Notes under the pieces: model-generated
Databases searched by the model: none
Seen by the model: only the letters and a program-made list of their open reading frames with translations
What the model was told of the DNA's origin: nothing
In this document: positions 38,795-47,758 of the stretch, piece after piece
Layout: each line of letters starts with the position of its first letter
Numbering within the stretch: position 1 is the first letter of the stretch
Translations under genes and position numbers: made by a program
Source of the DNA: Chelativorans salis
GTDB lineage: Bacteria; Pseudomonadota; Alphaproteobacteria; Rhizobiales; Rhizobiaceae
DNA length: 64,000 nucleotides
Direction of reading: 5' to 3'
NCBI RefSeq assembly: GCF_025336525.1
Contig: NZ_JAOCZP010000002.1
Span: 558,001 to 622,000, forward strand

Positions 38795-39907
38795 ATGTCG
38801 GTTCGCATCGCCACGTTCAATGTCGAGAATCTTATGAACCGGTTCGACTTTTCCGGTTTTCGCAACGAATTGAATCAGGATCGCGCGCTGACGCTCTTCC
38901 AGATCAAGGACGAGGCGGAATATCGCGCACTGGAGCGGGCCCGCACCATCGCCCACACGGACGATACGCGCCAGCTTACCGCGCTCGCCATCGCCGCCGC
39001 GCACGCCGATATATGGTGCCTGCAGGAAGTCGATAACCTCGCTGCGCTGAAAGCCTTCGAATACGGCTATCTTTTCAAGATGATCGGCAGGGGCTATCAG
39101 GACAAGCACTCCTCCGCCGGCAACGACATGCGCGGCATCGACGTGGCGGTGATGATGCGGCGCGAGACCGCGCATGGCGAAGCGATCGAATTCGAGCGCT
39201 CCACCAGCTACGCGCATCTCACCTACGCGGATTTCGGCCTTTTTACGCCTGAGCTGGAAGCGCTCGGCATCGTCCCGCACGAGCGTATATTCCGTCGCGA
39301 CTGCTTGGAGGTGGATGTACGCGTCGCCGGAAAACCTGTGACGCTCTACATCGTGCATTTCAAGGCCATGTCACCGCCGCGCAACGGTAAGAATGGCCGC
39401 GAGTCCTCCATGCCCATCCGTATCGCCGAGGCGGCTGCCGTGCGCCGCATCATTGAGGAGCGTTTCGGTGCTGGAAAGACCGACGGGAAGCGCTGGGTGA
39501 TTTGCGGCGATCTCAACGACTACCGTGAGCGTATCATCATCGGCGGCGATGTCCTGAGCGGCTACACTTTCGAGCCGGCGCGGGAAGCACAGTCCAGCAT
39601 CAACGTGCTGACAGAAGGCGGCTTCTGCGAAAACGTTGTGGAGCGGCGGCCGGAGATGGAGCGTTGGACCCTCTACCATACGCGCGGGCCGGAGGAGCGG
39701 CATCTATGCCAGCTCGACTACCTCATGCTTTCACCGGCGCTGGCGCAGGCGAATGCGCACACCGTGCCCAACATCGTGCGCGCCGGCCAGCCCTGGCGTA
39801 CCATCTTTCCGCCGGGTCAGGAGGTGGAGCGTTTTCCGCGTACGGGTTGGGACAGGCCAAAGGCCTCCGATCATTGTCCGGTGGCGATGACGCTCGACCT
39901 TGTCTGA
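38795..39907 (+). CDS. Endonuclease/exonuclease/phosphatase family protein
   Basis: 370 residues from ATG 38795 (MSVRIATFNVENLMNR); a TTG at 38759 would add twelve. It is a metal-dependent phosphodiesterase fold. The N-terminal TFNVENL carries the metal-binding Asn and a Glu position, WCLQEVDN holds the catalytic Glu, VICGDLNDYRE the Asp and Asn, and SDHCPVAMTL the final Asp-His pair. There is no signal peptide. The substrate (DNA, lipid or phosphoester) cannot be told. Confidence 0.88.
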   Translation: MSVRIATFNVENLMNRFDFSGFRNELNQDRALTLFQIKDEAEYRALERARTIAHTDDTRQLTALAIAAAHADIWCLQEVDNLAALKAFEYGYLFKMIGRGYQDKHSSAGNDMRGIDVAVMMRRETAHGEAIEFERSTSYAHLTYADFGLFTPELEALGIVPHERIFRRDCLEVDVRVAGKPVTLYIVHFKAMSPPRNGKNGRESSMPIRIAEAAAVRRIIEERFGAGKTDGKRWVICGDLNDYRERIIIGGDVLSGYTFEPAREAQSSINVLTEGGFCENVVERRPEMERWTLYHTRGPEERHLCQLDYLMLSPALAQANAHTVPNIVRAGQPWRTIFPPGQEVERFPRTGWDRPKASDHCPVAMTLDLV

Positions 39908-39991
39908 AGCCTGCCGAAAAAGGCGTATAGTGCAGTTTTTTGCAGTTTTTTGCCCGGTGCAGGAGAGCGCGTGGTCAAGAAGGTGGATTCG

Positions 39992-40906
39992 ATGAATGCC
40001 CGGCGATACCAGATCTATGATGTGTTCGCGCAGCGGAAGCTTGCGGGAAACCCGTTGGCCATTGTGCTCGACGCGGAAGGGCTCGACGACGCCGAGATGC
40101 AGAAGATCGCCGGCGAGTTCAACCTGTCGGAGACGGTTTTCGTTGGCCCCCCGGAAAATCCGGTACATACGGCGCGCATACGCATCTTCACACCCCGACA
40201 GGAGCTTCCCTTCGCCGGCCACCCCACAGTGGGCACGGCAATCGCTCTGTCGCAGCAGGGCGCTATCGGGAGCGACGAGCGCACCTCCATCGTCGTTCTG
40301 GAGGAGAATGTCGGGCCGGTGCGCTGCGCGGTTTCCACCGGCAATGGGGTGGCTTTTGCTGAATTCGACCTGCCGCGACTTCCTGAGCCCGTCGCCTTCG
40401 ATGCGCCGTCCGAGGTGGTGGCGGCCGCACTGGGCCTCTCGCACCATGAGGTCGGCTTTGAAAATCATGTCGTCAGTGCCTGGTCGGCCGGGATGCCATA
40501 CGTCTGCGTGCCGGTCGCCAATCTCAAGGCAGCGGGCAGGGCGCGGCTTGACGCCGGCTTGTGGGAGGAGCTTGCGCCTGGCGAGGGCGCCATCTTAGGC
40601 GACCCTTATATCTATTGTCGCGAGACGGTGAATCACGATTGCGCCTTCCATGCCCGCATGTTCGCACCTGGCGCTGGTACTCCGGAAGATCCGGCGACGG
40701 GTTCGGCGGCGGCCGCTTTTGCCGGCGCGGTGGTTACCCACGACGAGCCGGTAGATGGCGCCCACCGCTACTGGATCGAGCAGGGCATCGAGATGGGTCG
40801 GCCCTCGCGCATCCGGCTGGAGATCGAAGTGGCCGGTCAGGCAATCGAGTCGGCGCGTATTGGCGGCGCGGCGGTGAAAGTTGCGGAAGGCAGCCTTTCC
40901 CTTTGA
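39992..40906 (+). CDS. PhzF family isomerase
   Basis: 304 residues from ATG 39992 (MNARRYQIYDVFAQRK); GTG 39971 with AGGAGAG is an equally good start that adds seven. It has two diaminopimelate-epimerase-like halves. The catalytic Glu lies in NLSETVFV, with RQELPFAGHPTVGTA and the C-terminal PEDPATGSAAAAFA supporting substrate binding. PhzF itself acts in phenazine synthesis, but no other phenazine gene is near, so this is one of the many general paralogues of unknown substrate. Confidence 0.9.
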   Translation: MNARRYQIYDVFAQRKLAGNPLAIVLDAEGLDDAEMQKIAGEFNLSETVFVGPPENPVHTARIRIFTPRQELPFAGHPTVGTAIALSQQGAIGSDERTSIVVLEENVGPVRCAVSTGNGVAFAEFDLPRLPEPVAFDAPSEVVAAALGLSHHEVGFENHVVSAWSAGMPYVCVPVANLKAAGRARLDAGLWEELAPGEGAILGDPYIYCRETVNHDCAFHARMFAPGAGTPEDPATGSAAAAFAGAVVTHDEPVDGAHRYWIEQGIEMGRPSRIRLEIEVAGQAIESARIGGAAVKVAEGSLSL

Positions 40907-41091
40907 AACCGCTGTCCCGGCGCCCCATATCGAGGCCTGCCTACCGGGCTCAGGGCGCGTCCACACACAGGCATTTAACGGGCTTGCAAGCCCCCGCCAA
41001 ACACGCTAATGAGCCCGGCATTCGCAAGGTGGCTGCCGACAACTTCCTCGGTCTGGACGGTTCGAGGAAAAGTGGGGTTGCCGGCGCGGTC

Positions 41092-41167
<76 letters not shown>

Positions 41168-41220
41168 AATTTCTCTCTGGGCCAATCCTCCCCTTTCTCT
41201 GGACATAGTCTCGGTCTTTG

Positions 41221-41245
41221 GGAACCGCTGACGATGCATGCCGTT
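41221..41245 (+). promoter_or_regulatory. EcfG-type general-stress promoter
   Basis: GGAAC (41221-41225), a 16-base spacer and CGTT (41242-41245) match the alphaproteobacterial EcfG consensus exactly. The expected transcript start is about 41252, giving a ~24-base leader to the gene at 41276. Confidence 0.75.
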
Positions 41246-41275
41246 TCCCTTGCAGTTCATGCAAAGGAGGTTGTT

Positions 41276-41512
41276 ATGGCGCGCTGCGAGGTTTGCGGAA
41301 ACGAGTATGACAAGGCCTTCAAGGTCGAGATGGGCGGCGAGACGCATATCTTCGACAGTTTCGAGTGCGCCATTCACGCACTGGCGCCGTCATGCTCCCA
41401 CTGCGGCTGCCGGATCGTCGGCCATGGCGTGGAGAAGAACGATGTGTTCTTCTGCTGCGCCCACTGCGCCGCCCAGGAGGGAGTGGAGGAACTGAAGGAC
41501 CGGGCTTCCTAG
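41276..41512 (+). CDS. Small cysteine-rich zinc-ribbon-like protein
   Basis: 78 residues with an AAAGGAGG ribosome-binding site. The Cys pattern CEVCGNEYDKAF, FDSFECAIHAL, CSHCGC and FCCAHCA indicates two metal-binding knuckles resembling TRASH or metallothionein-like domains, so zinc binding is likely. Similar small proteins are common in Rhizobiales without known function. The perfect EcfG promoter upstream places it in the general stress regulon. Its stop overlaps the convergent gene by four bases. Confidence 0.82.
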   Translation: MARCEVCGNEYDKAFKVEMGGETHIFDSFECAIHALAPSCSHCGCRIVGHGVEKNDVFFCCAHCAAQEGVEELKDRAS

Positions 41513-41853
41513 TTTTCCCCGCCGCCAGGTGTATGGACAATCGGGTCGCGGCGGGTCGGCCCCTTCAAAACCTCGCGCGCACCTTCCCGCGGGAAGGTGC
41601 TGCTGTCGTCCTCGACCACACGGTAAAGCTTTTCGTCGCGAAATGCGCTGGCGAAACTCGTCGAGACGCCGTCGCCAGGCTTGGCGGGAGTGTCGAGGAA
41701 ATCGACTTCCGCCTCGGAGGCGACGATGCGTGCGTCGGCGGGCGAGCGCGCCCGCACGACCACTTCCCCCGCCGGCTCCGCTAGGTCCCAGTTGGGATCG
41801 GTCTCGGCCGCATCCGGCACCAGTCGGTATATCTTAAGTGCCTCTTTATTCAT
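41509..41853 (-). CDS. Small hypothetical protein, probable stress regulon member
   Basis: 114 residues from ATG 41853 (MNKEALKIYRLVPDAAETDP), with GGAGG seven bases upstream; the ATG at 41859 is too close to that site. Soluble and acidic, with VVVRARSPADARIVASEAEV and a C-terminal GPTRRDPIVHTPGG. No domain was recognised, and there is no signal or membrane segment. An EcfG-like promoter precedes it. It is convergent with, and overlaps, the zinc-ribbon gene. Confidence 0.75.
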   Translation of the reverse strand: MNKEALKIYRLVPDAAETDPNWDLAEPAGEVVVRARSPADARIVASEAEVDFLDTPAKPGDGVSTSFASAFRDEKLYRVVEDDSSTFPREGAREVLKGPTRRDPIVHTPGGGEN

Positions 41854-41884
41854 CCGCATGCCTCCGGTACTGCCTGCCCCATGG

Positions 41885-41910
41885 AACACACAGCAGGGCA
41901 GGGCGGTTCC
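41885..41910 (-). promoter_or_regulatory. EcfG-like promoter (one mismatch)
   Basis: On the minus strand GGAAC (41910-41906), a 17-base spacer and TGTT (41888-41885). One base differs from the CGTT consensus. Positioned ~32 bases upstream of ATG 41853. Confidence 0.5.
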
Positions 41911-41984
41911 CATGCTTCCATCGCCACTGCTTCGGGCCCGCCTGCACCGCCGCAAAATTTTTCTGATCTTTTTTACTTTTGGAA

Positions 41985-42009
41985 GGAACCATCGACTGCT
42001 GTGGGCGTT
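41985..42009 (+). promoter_or_regulatory. EcfG-type promoter of the small RNA
   Basis: GGAAC (41985-41989), a 16-base spacer and CGTT (42006-42009), an exact consensus match. It is directed at the hairpin pair ending at 42092 and not at any start codon nearby. Confidence 0.78.
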
Positions 42010-42015
42010 TTGATC

Positions 42016-42092
42016 TCGACGGCACGCACTCCCCCCGCCCCCCAACCCCACTACTGCGTGCCGGGTGCCGGCGCATACGCCGGCATTTTTTT
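42016..42092 (+). ncRNA. Candidate general-stress small RNA, GsrN-like
   Basis: About 77 nt between an exact EcfG promoter and a perfect terminator. Hairpin 1 is an 8-bp stem GGCACGCA / TGCGTGCC (42021-42028, 42055-42062) closing a 26-nt loop of almost only C (two runs of six). Hairpin 2 is the terminator. There is no start codon with a ribosome-binding site inside. The sigma-dependent promoter, exposed C-rich loop and 3' terminator are the features described for GsrN of Caulobacter, whose C-rich loop pairs with Shine-Dalgarno regions such as katG. Homology is not shown, only the same architecture. The 5' end is estimated from the promoter. Confidence 0.72.
42066..42092 (+). terminator. Terminator of the candidate small RNA
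   Basis: A perfect 8-bp stem TGCCGGCG / CGCCGGCA with loop CATA is followed by seven T residues. No plus-strand protein gene ends upstream within 550 bases. Confidence 0.93.
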
Positions 42093-42107
42093 GCCCGGAT
42101 GTCGGGC

Positions 42108-42132
42108 GGAACTTTTGTCGCAGGCCACTGTT
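42108..42132 (+). promoter_or_regulatory. EcfG-like promoter of the PRC-barrel gene (one mismatch)
   Basis: GGAAC (42108-42112), a 16-base spacer and TGTT (42129-42132). About 58 bases upstream of ATG 42191. Confidence 0.5.
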
Positions 42133-42190
42133 GCGTGACTAAACGGCCGAGCGCCGTACCATCAGTCTTAAGCAAGATGGAGTGAAGCTC

Positions 42191-43108
42191 ATGCGACGCG
42201 ACCTAATATCCGCAATGGTTCTGGCATCGGCAACTGCCTTTGCCTTTCAGGCTCAGGCCCAGGACCAGAACCAAAACCAAGCCCAGAACCAGCAAGCATC
42301 GCAATGCATCGAGGAATTGCGCCAACTAGCGCAGAGGATGCGCGATGACGGTTATTGGCTAGCGGGGTATCGCGGCTACGGCACGACCGGAATGGCGCCA
42401 AGACCGGGCGGCACTACACCTGCCGCGCCCGGCGCCGCTCCGGCCACGCCTGCAACGCCACCGACCTCGCCGGGCACAGAGCCGGCCGCACCGGAGGCCG
42501 GTCAGGCGGCGCGCGAGGTAGGCCCTTGGGGCGACGTTCGGTGGGTAGGCCGTCCTCAATACCAAATTGGCGTGCTTTACGAGGCCGCTTACGTGCTGGC
42601 CATGAATGGGGACCAGCAAACCTGTGAGACGATGGTCGAGGCTACGCGGGACCGCTACGAGAGCTATGTTGCCGAGCTCGAGGAGTTGGGAGTCAATCCC
42701 GAAGAGGTGGCGAACTGGCGTGCGGCGGAGATCGCCGCGTCCGAGCCGGTGACTGAGATGCAGGGCCGCTTCAGGATCGAAGACATCATCGGCGCAGACG
42801 TGCGTAATGCCCAGGACGAAGGATTGGGCAGCATCGATGATGTTGTGCTCAACTCAAGCACCGGCCAGGTGCAGTACGTGGTGGTCGACTATGGCGGCTT
42901 CTTCGGCATTGGGACTGACGAGGCGGTCGTGCCGTGGGAACGCCTCCGTGCCATACCGAGCAGGAACGCGTTCGTGCTGCCGGTGGACCGCGCAACGCTC
43001 GAACAGGCCCCGCAACTTCCTGACAATGGCCTGCTCGACCCCCAACAGACCGGCTCCATCAACACGGATGAAGTCGACGCCTATTGGGAAGACGCTACTC
43101 AGCAGTGA
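42191..43108 (+). CDS. Exported PRC-barrel domain protein
   Basis: 305 residues from ATG 42191 (MRRDLISAMVLASATAFAFQ); a GTG three codons earlier is possible, but GGAG fits the ATG. A signal peptide is cleaved near AQA-QD. A Gln/Asn stretch (QDQNQNQAQNQQ) and a Pro/Ala-rich linker (residues ~65-105) follow. A helical region with QTCETMVEATRDRYESYVAE precedes a PRC-barrel domain at ~195-275 (DIIGADVRNAQDEGLGSIDD, then VVVDYGGFFGIGTDEAVVPW). Periplasmic PRC-barrel proteins are typical stress-regulon members in this order; the exact role is unknown. Confidence 0.85.
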   Translation: MRRDLISAMVLASATAFAFQAQAQDQNQNQAQNQQASQCIEELRQLAQRMRDDGYWLAGYRGYGTTGMAPRPGGTTPAAPGAAPATPATPPTSPGTEPAAPEAGQAAREVGPWGDVRWVGRPQYQIGVLYEAAYVLAMNGDQQTCETMVEATRDRYESYVAELEELGVNPEEVANWRAAEIAASEPVTEMQGRFRIEDIIGADVRNAQDEGLGSIDDVVLNSSTGQVQYVVVDYGGFFGIGTDEAVVPWERLRAIPSRNAFVLPVDRATLEQAPQLPDNGLLDPQQTGSINTDEVDAYWEDATQQ

Positions 43109-43116
43109 CCACTCAA

Positions 43117-43140
43117 CCCGTCGCCCTATCGGGCGGCGGG
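43117..43140. terminator. Hairpin between convergent genes (PRC-barrel and tamB)
   Basis: CCCGTCGCCC / GGGCGGCGGG, a 10-bp stem with one G-T pair and loop TATC, lies centrally between the two stops. There is no clear T-run on either side, so termination is only probable. Confidence 0.5.
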
Positions 43141-43144
43141 TCCC

Positions 43145-46100
43145 TTAATAGTCCCTTTCGTAAAAGATGCCGAGACTTGACTCGCCGCCGGTGCCGATGG
43201 CGCCGCGTGCCTTCAGGTCCTCGGTGATATCGAGGTTGATGGTGGCGCGCGTGGAACCGCCGGAGCCGGCCTCCACACCGAGATAGACATTCTCCTGGAT
43301 ATAGCGGCCGGCGCGAACGGCCACACCGCCTGTCTCGTCAGTGATGATGTCGAGCTCGTCGAGGCCGGTTGCGCCGCGTAGCGAACCCAGAAGCGAGGTT
43401 TCGGTGCCGCCGGCAAGCTCGGCCGCCGCGGCGGCTAGTTGGGCAAGCTGCAGGGGCGACAGCTCGTTCAAGCCGCGGTTGAAGATGAGGCGTGCTAGCA
43501 CCTCGTCCTCCGGCAGCTCCGGCTGCGAGGAAAAGTCGACCGACAGATCGGAGACGCGGCCGGTCACCGTGATGAAAACCGTGATGTCGCGGCGCTCCGA
43601 GCGGGCGACGAAGTCGAGATAGGGATCGAGGTCGCCTACTAGGCTCACCGTGCCCTCGTCGAAGGTGATGCGCTGGGTGAGGATGGACAACCGTCCGCGG
43701 ATGAGCTGGAAGGCGCCGACGGGCTGAACGGAAGTGACCGGCCCCGTCAGTTGCACCGAACCTCCAAGCTCGGCGTCGAGCCCGCGTCCGCGCACGAAAA
43801 TGCGCGCTGGCGCGTCGACGGTCACGTCCAGGCGCAGCACGCTCGGCCGACCGCTGGGCATCGGCGTGCCGTCGTCGGCCCGCGCACGGCGCAGTGTCTG
43901 GCGCACCGCCGGCGGCGGATCGACATGTTGAACGTTAATTTGGGCGGGGCCGCCGCCGCCGAAATGCTCCGGAACGGTAATCTCCACACGGCTTAAGGTG
44001 AGGTTGCCGGAAAGCAGGGGATCGCGGGTGAGCGGCCCGCGGAGCGTCAGCGCTCCACTCATGGTGGCAGTCACCAACTCGCCGTCCGTATAACGTGCCT
44101 CATTGAGGCGGATCGCCAAGTCGGCAGGAAATCCTGCCGCGGCACTGGTCGACACCGTGCCCGAGAGCGAGAGCGTGCCGCCGCCCGCAAACGCCGCCGA
44201 GGCCGAGCGGATGGTAACGGTGTCGCCGCTAATGCCGGCGTCGACGCGAATGGAGGTTAACCGTAGATTTGTCAGCGGGTCGAAAGCGGTGGCGTCCGCG
44301 ATCGACACCGTTCCCTGGATCGCCGGATTGGCGAGGCTGCCACCGATATGTATTTCGACAATGGCGGTTCCCCTAAACTGCGCGCCACGACCGGTCAGGA
44401 GGCGATCTACAAGCGTCAGCGGGACGTTTCCGCGGACGTCTACGGCCAGGCCGCTTCCTGTGAGCGGGACGCGGCCGCTGGCTGAAACGGAAAGGCCGGC
44501 AGGGCCGGTGGCGGTCATGTCGCTGAGCGTCACCACGCCTTGGGCGAAGCGGCCGGAGGCGGTGATATCGAGGGGAGCGGCGCCGAAAGCGGCGAGAGCC
44601 CGCGCGGTGAAGGCACCGGTGTGCAGGTTGAACTCTGCCCGTGGGTCGGCGAGGCTGCCCGTCACGCGGGCCGAGCCGGTGAGCGTGCCGCCGAGATCTT
44701 GGTTGGGTATCCGCGCGTTGAGAAGGGAGAGGGGGAAGGCCTGAAGCTCGACATCGAGCGCCAGCGCGCCCTCGCCGAGCGGCACGTCGCCGGCAAGCGT
44801 TGCCCTCAAGCCTCCGGGACTTGCCACTTGAGCGTCAACGGTCAGGATTTCGTTGCGGGTCGTGCCGGTGGCGTCGACGCTGAGCGAGGCGACGCCGGCC
44901 TGGCGAAGGGCCGCGGCGACGATGTCGCGCCCGGTGAGCGTGAAGGATGCCTCATGCGCTTCGCGCGTGCCGGAGATGGTGGCTTCTCCGTTCAGCGTTC
45001 CGCCGAGCGCTAGGTCGGGGCGGACGGTATTGGCGATGGAAAGCGGCACGGCGTCGAGCGACAACGCCACGTTGAGCGTCCGGCCGATCTCACCTTCGGC
45101 CGTGACCCGTCCACCGGCGACATCCACTTCCACGGGTTCGAAGGAGACAGTGTCGCCACGGACGGTGAGGGATGCCGGCCGCAGAAGGCGCGCCGACACA
45201 TCGTCTTGGGTGAGGGAAGCCTCTTGGAGCGAGATCGTGTAGCCGCCATCCTGCGGCGCAAGTCCGCCGCGGGCGGCGATGTCCGTGCCGTTGGCGAGTG
45301 CTGCTTCCGCAGAGAAGGTGGTTGCACCGCCGCTGGTTTCGGCGGTGGCGTTGAGCCGAGCCACGTCGATGCCCGCAACGACAAGATCCGCGGCCGCGAC
45401 TGTTCCTTCGACCGCCGGTACGCCGAAGAGGTCGGCGACGGTCGCCTCGAGGTCGGCGCTTTGCAGCGAGAACTGCTCGGTCACGACATCGCGCAGCGTG
45501 GCGTTGAGCGCGAGATGCTGCTCGCCATCCCGTGGCTCCAGCGACAGCGTGGCCTCGGCAGCGCCGGTCGCCTCCGTTAGAAGCAGGGCCGCCGCGGTCG
45601 AGATGTCCGCGGCGTGAAGGTTGAGTTCGCCAGCGAAAAGCCCGTCGTTGCCCCGGGCAAGGTCGCCCGTCAGCCGCGCGCCGCCGGCGGTGAAGTCGAT
45701 GCCGCTCAGGCGGCGCTCTTCGTCCGCCAGTGCCACGTCCGTTTGCAGGCTTGCGCGTACGCCGTCGAGGAAGGCGTCGCCCGTGACGCGCCCGGAAAGC
45801 GCCTGATCCTCAAGTGTTCCTTCAAAGTCGATCACCGCGTCCGTAAGTTGCTTGTCAAGAAGCCGGCCCTCTGGAACCTGGGCGCGGAGGGAGAGGTCGA
45901 GTTCGCCGGCGCTGCCCGTGGCACGTCCGTTGGCCGTCAAGCGTCCTTCGGCGCGGTTGTTGATAACCGCAAGATCGGCGATGGCGGCGTCGAAGCGGAA
46001 ATCAGCCTCTTCGGTGGCGAAGGTGCCGTCCGCCGTCAGCTCGATCTGGTCGTTGACGACGTGGAAGTTGTCCGCCGTAAAGCCCTCCGTGCTGCGCCCC

Positions 46101-47758
46101 AGCCTGCCGGTGATGCGGGTCAAGCCGCCAAGCAGGGCATCGGCGGCCGGGATGCCGATGCGAAGCTCGTTCGCCCGGCCGTCGAGCGTGAGGTCGAATG
46201 CGCCGCTGATCGGGCGCACTTCGCCGTTTGCGGCAAGATCGAGACTTCCCCCGAGTTCCCGCCCGGCAAGGCCGGAGAAGGGGGCGAGATTTGCCGCCTC
46301 CAGGCCAATATCGCCACGGAAGGCGAGGTCGGAGATTTCACCGGAAAGCGTGGCCGTGAAGCTGTGCCCGGTAAGCCGGGCGGCAGCAAGGGAAAGCGGT
46401 TCGCCGGCGCGCCAGGCGCCGTTGGCGCTAAGCTGGATGGTCTGGCCGAGGGCTTCGGCGATGTCGGCGCGGTCGGCAACGATATCCTCCAGGACGCCTT
46501 GCAGGTTGAAGGTGATGCGGCGCTCGGCGGGCTGGGAAAGGTTGGTGGCCTCGCCGCCGATGGTGAGATTGGTGTTCCCGGCAGAAAAGCCACCGCTCTG
46601 CAGGCCATCGATGTCGAGTACCGCCTGCCAGTCCTCGTCTGTTTCGCCGTAGCTGGCGGTCAGCCTTGCCGAGCGCACCGAGGACTCGCCACCGGCAACC
46701 GGCAGCAGAATCCGCTCGCCCTGCGGATCGGCGATGCTGGCATCGAGCGAAAGCATGGTCAGGAAGCCGTCGCTGGCCGTCTCGGCGGAAGCTTCAATCT
46801 GCAGTGCGGCACTCGATAGGCTGAGGGTTTCGAGCGTCAGGCCACCGCCGCGTCTGGCGACGCCCGTGGCTTGCAGCGTGGTCTCGTCGCCGAAGAAGGC
46901 GCGGAAGCGGGCAGGTATCAGCCGCACGATGGGGCCGCTGACGTCGACCGTGAAGCCGATCCCTTCCTGCCGTCCGCGGAACCGGGCGGCACCGGAAAGG
47001 GCGGGCTGGCCGGCGGCGGCAAGCGAAAGCGACAGGTCGAGATTCTCTACCGGACCGGAGCCGGCCAGGGTGAGGGAGAGCGGCGGGCGGCCTTCGATGT
47101 TGAGCAGGTTTGCCACTACGCCATTCTGTGGTTCCACCAGCGCCAGGTCGAGATCGAGCGCGCCCGTGTCGTCGGCGTAGGCCGCCGTCAGCGAAAGATG
47201 TCCACCGGGGCCATCGAGGCGCTCGATCTCGAGCGCCGTGTCGAGCGACCCGCCTTCCAGCCGCAGGCGGCCTTCGAGGGATATGACGGATTCGAGGCCG
47301 AAGACATCGCTGCTGAAGGAGATATGCGGAACTTCGAGCTGCTCAAGATTGATGGCAATCGGCAGTTCCGGGATGGCGAAGGAGCGTGCCTCGGGCGACG
47401 GCAAGCCTTCGCTGGGCAGTGGGCGGCGGATGACCTCTATGGAGTCGGCGGCAAGGCGCGCAACCTCCAGCCGCTGGCGCAGGATAAGGGCGGTGCGGCT
47501 CCATTCGATGGAGGCGTTTTCTATACGCAGCCAGACACCCTCACGGTCGGCGACGGTAATTTCGGCAATGGAGGCTTGAGAGGAAAGAACGCCCTGGATG
47601 CCGCGGATGCGGATGCGGCGGTTGGGCGTGGAAAGCCGGTTCTCGATGAAGGAGAGGAAAAGTGAGCGCTCCTCTGCCGGGCTTTGCGCAGCATCGTCCT
47701 GCGCAGTTGCCGGAAAGGCTGCGAGAAATAGGAAAAGGGCGAGCAGAAGCCGGGTCAA
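43145..47758 (-). CDS. tamB: Translocation and assembly module protein TamB
   Basis: 1537 residues. A single N-terminal signal-anchor (LLLALFLFLAAFPATAQDD) is followed by more than 1200 residues of regular beta-rich repeats, forming a periplasm-spanning groove. The C-terminal DUF490/TamB domain (~residues 1150-1537) includes RGRLSILTQRITFDEGTVSL and GLDELDIITDETGGVAVRAG and ends in FYERDY. TamB links the inner membrane to TamA and is implicated in barrel-protein insertion and phospholipid transport. It overlaps tamA by four bases. Confidence 0.93.
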   Translation of the reverse strand: MTRLLLALFLFLAAFPATAQDDAAQSPAEERSLFLSFIENRLSTPNRRIRIRGIQGVLSSQASIAEITVADREGVWLRIENASIEWSRTALILRQRLEVARLAADSIEVIRRPLPSEGLPSPEARSFAIPELPIAINLEQLEVPHISFSSDVFGLESVISLEGRLRLEGGSLDTALEIERLDGPGGHLSLTAAYADDTGALDLDLALVEPQNGVVANLLNIEGRPPLSLTLAGSGPVENLDLSLSLAAAGQPALSGAARFRGRQEGIGFTVDVSGPIVRLIPARFRAFFGDETTLQATGVARRGGGLTLETLSLSSAALQIEASAETASDGFLTMLSLDASIADPQGERILLPVAGGESSVRSARLTASYGETDEDWQAVLDIDGLQSGGFSAGNTNLTIGGEATNLSQPAERRITFNLQGVLEDIVADRADIAEALGQTIQLSANGAWRAGEPLSLAAARLTGHSFTATLSGEISDLAFRGDIGLEAANLAPFSGLAGRELGGSLDLAANGEVRPISGAFDLTLDGRANELRIGIPAADALLGGLTRITGRLGRSTEGFTADNFHVVNDQIELTADGTFATEEADFRFDAAIADLAVINNRAEGRLTANGRATGSAGELDLSLRAQVPEGRLLDKQLTDAVIDFEGTLEDQALSGRVTGDAFLDGVRASLQTDVALADEERRLSGIDFTAGGARLTGDLARGNDGLFAGELNLHAADISTAAALLLTEATGAAEATLSLEPRDGEQHLALNATLRDVVTEQFSLQSADLEATVADLFGVPAVEGTVAAADLVVAGIDVARLNATAETSGGATTFSAEAALANGTDIAARGGLAPQDGGYTISLQEASLTQDDVSARLLRPASLTVRGDTVSFEPVEVDVAGGRVTAEGEIGRTLNVALSLDAVPLSIANTVRPDLALGGTLNGEATISGTREAHEASFTLTGRDIVAAALRQAGVASLSVDATGTTRNEILTVDAQVASPGGLRATLAGDVPLGEGALALDVELQAFPLSLLNARIPNQDLGGTLTGSARVTGSLADPRAEFNLHTGAFTARALAAFGAAPLDITASGRFAQGVVTLSDMTATGPAGLSVSASGRVPLTGSGLAVDVRGNVPLTLVDRLLTGRGAQFRGTAIVEIHIGGSLANPAIQGTVSIADATAFDPLTNLRLTSIRVDAGISGDTVTIRSASAAFAGGGTLSLSGTVSTSAAAGFPADLAIRLNEARYTDGELVTATMSGALTLRGPLTRDPLLSGNLTLSRVEITVPEHFGGGGPAQINVQHVDPPPAVRQTLRRARADDGTPMPSGRPSVLRLDVTVDAPARIFVRGRGLDAELGGSVQLTGPVTSVQPVGAFQLIRGRLSILTQRITFDEGTVSLVGDLDPYLDFVARSERRDITVFITVTGRVSDLSVDFSSQPELPEDEVLARLIFNRGLNELSPLQLAQLAAAAAELAGGTETSLLGSLRGATGLDELDIITDETGGVAVRAGRYIQENVYLGVEAGSGGSTRATINLDITEDLKARGAIGTGGESSLGIFYERDY

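Noticed and set aside
45614-46819. 401-codon open frame opposite tamB
   Set aside because: Shadow of the tamB beta repeats, with no initiation signal.
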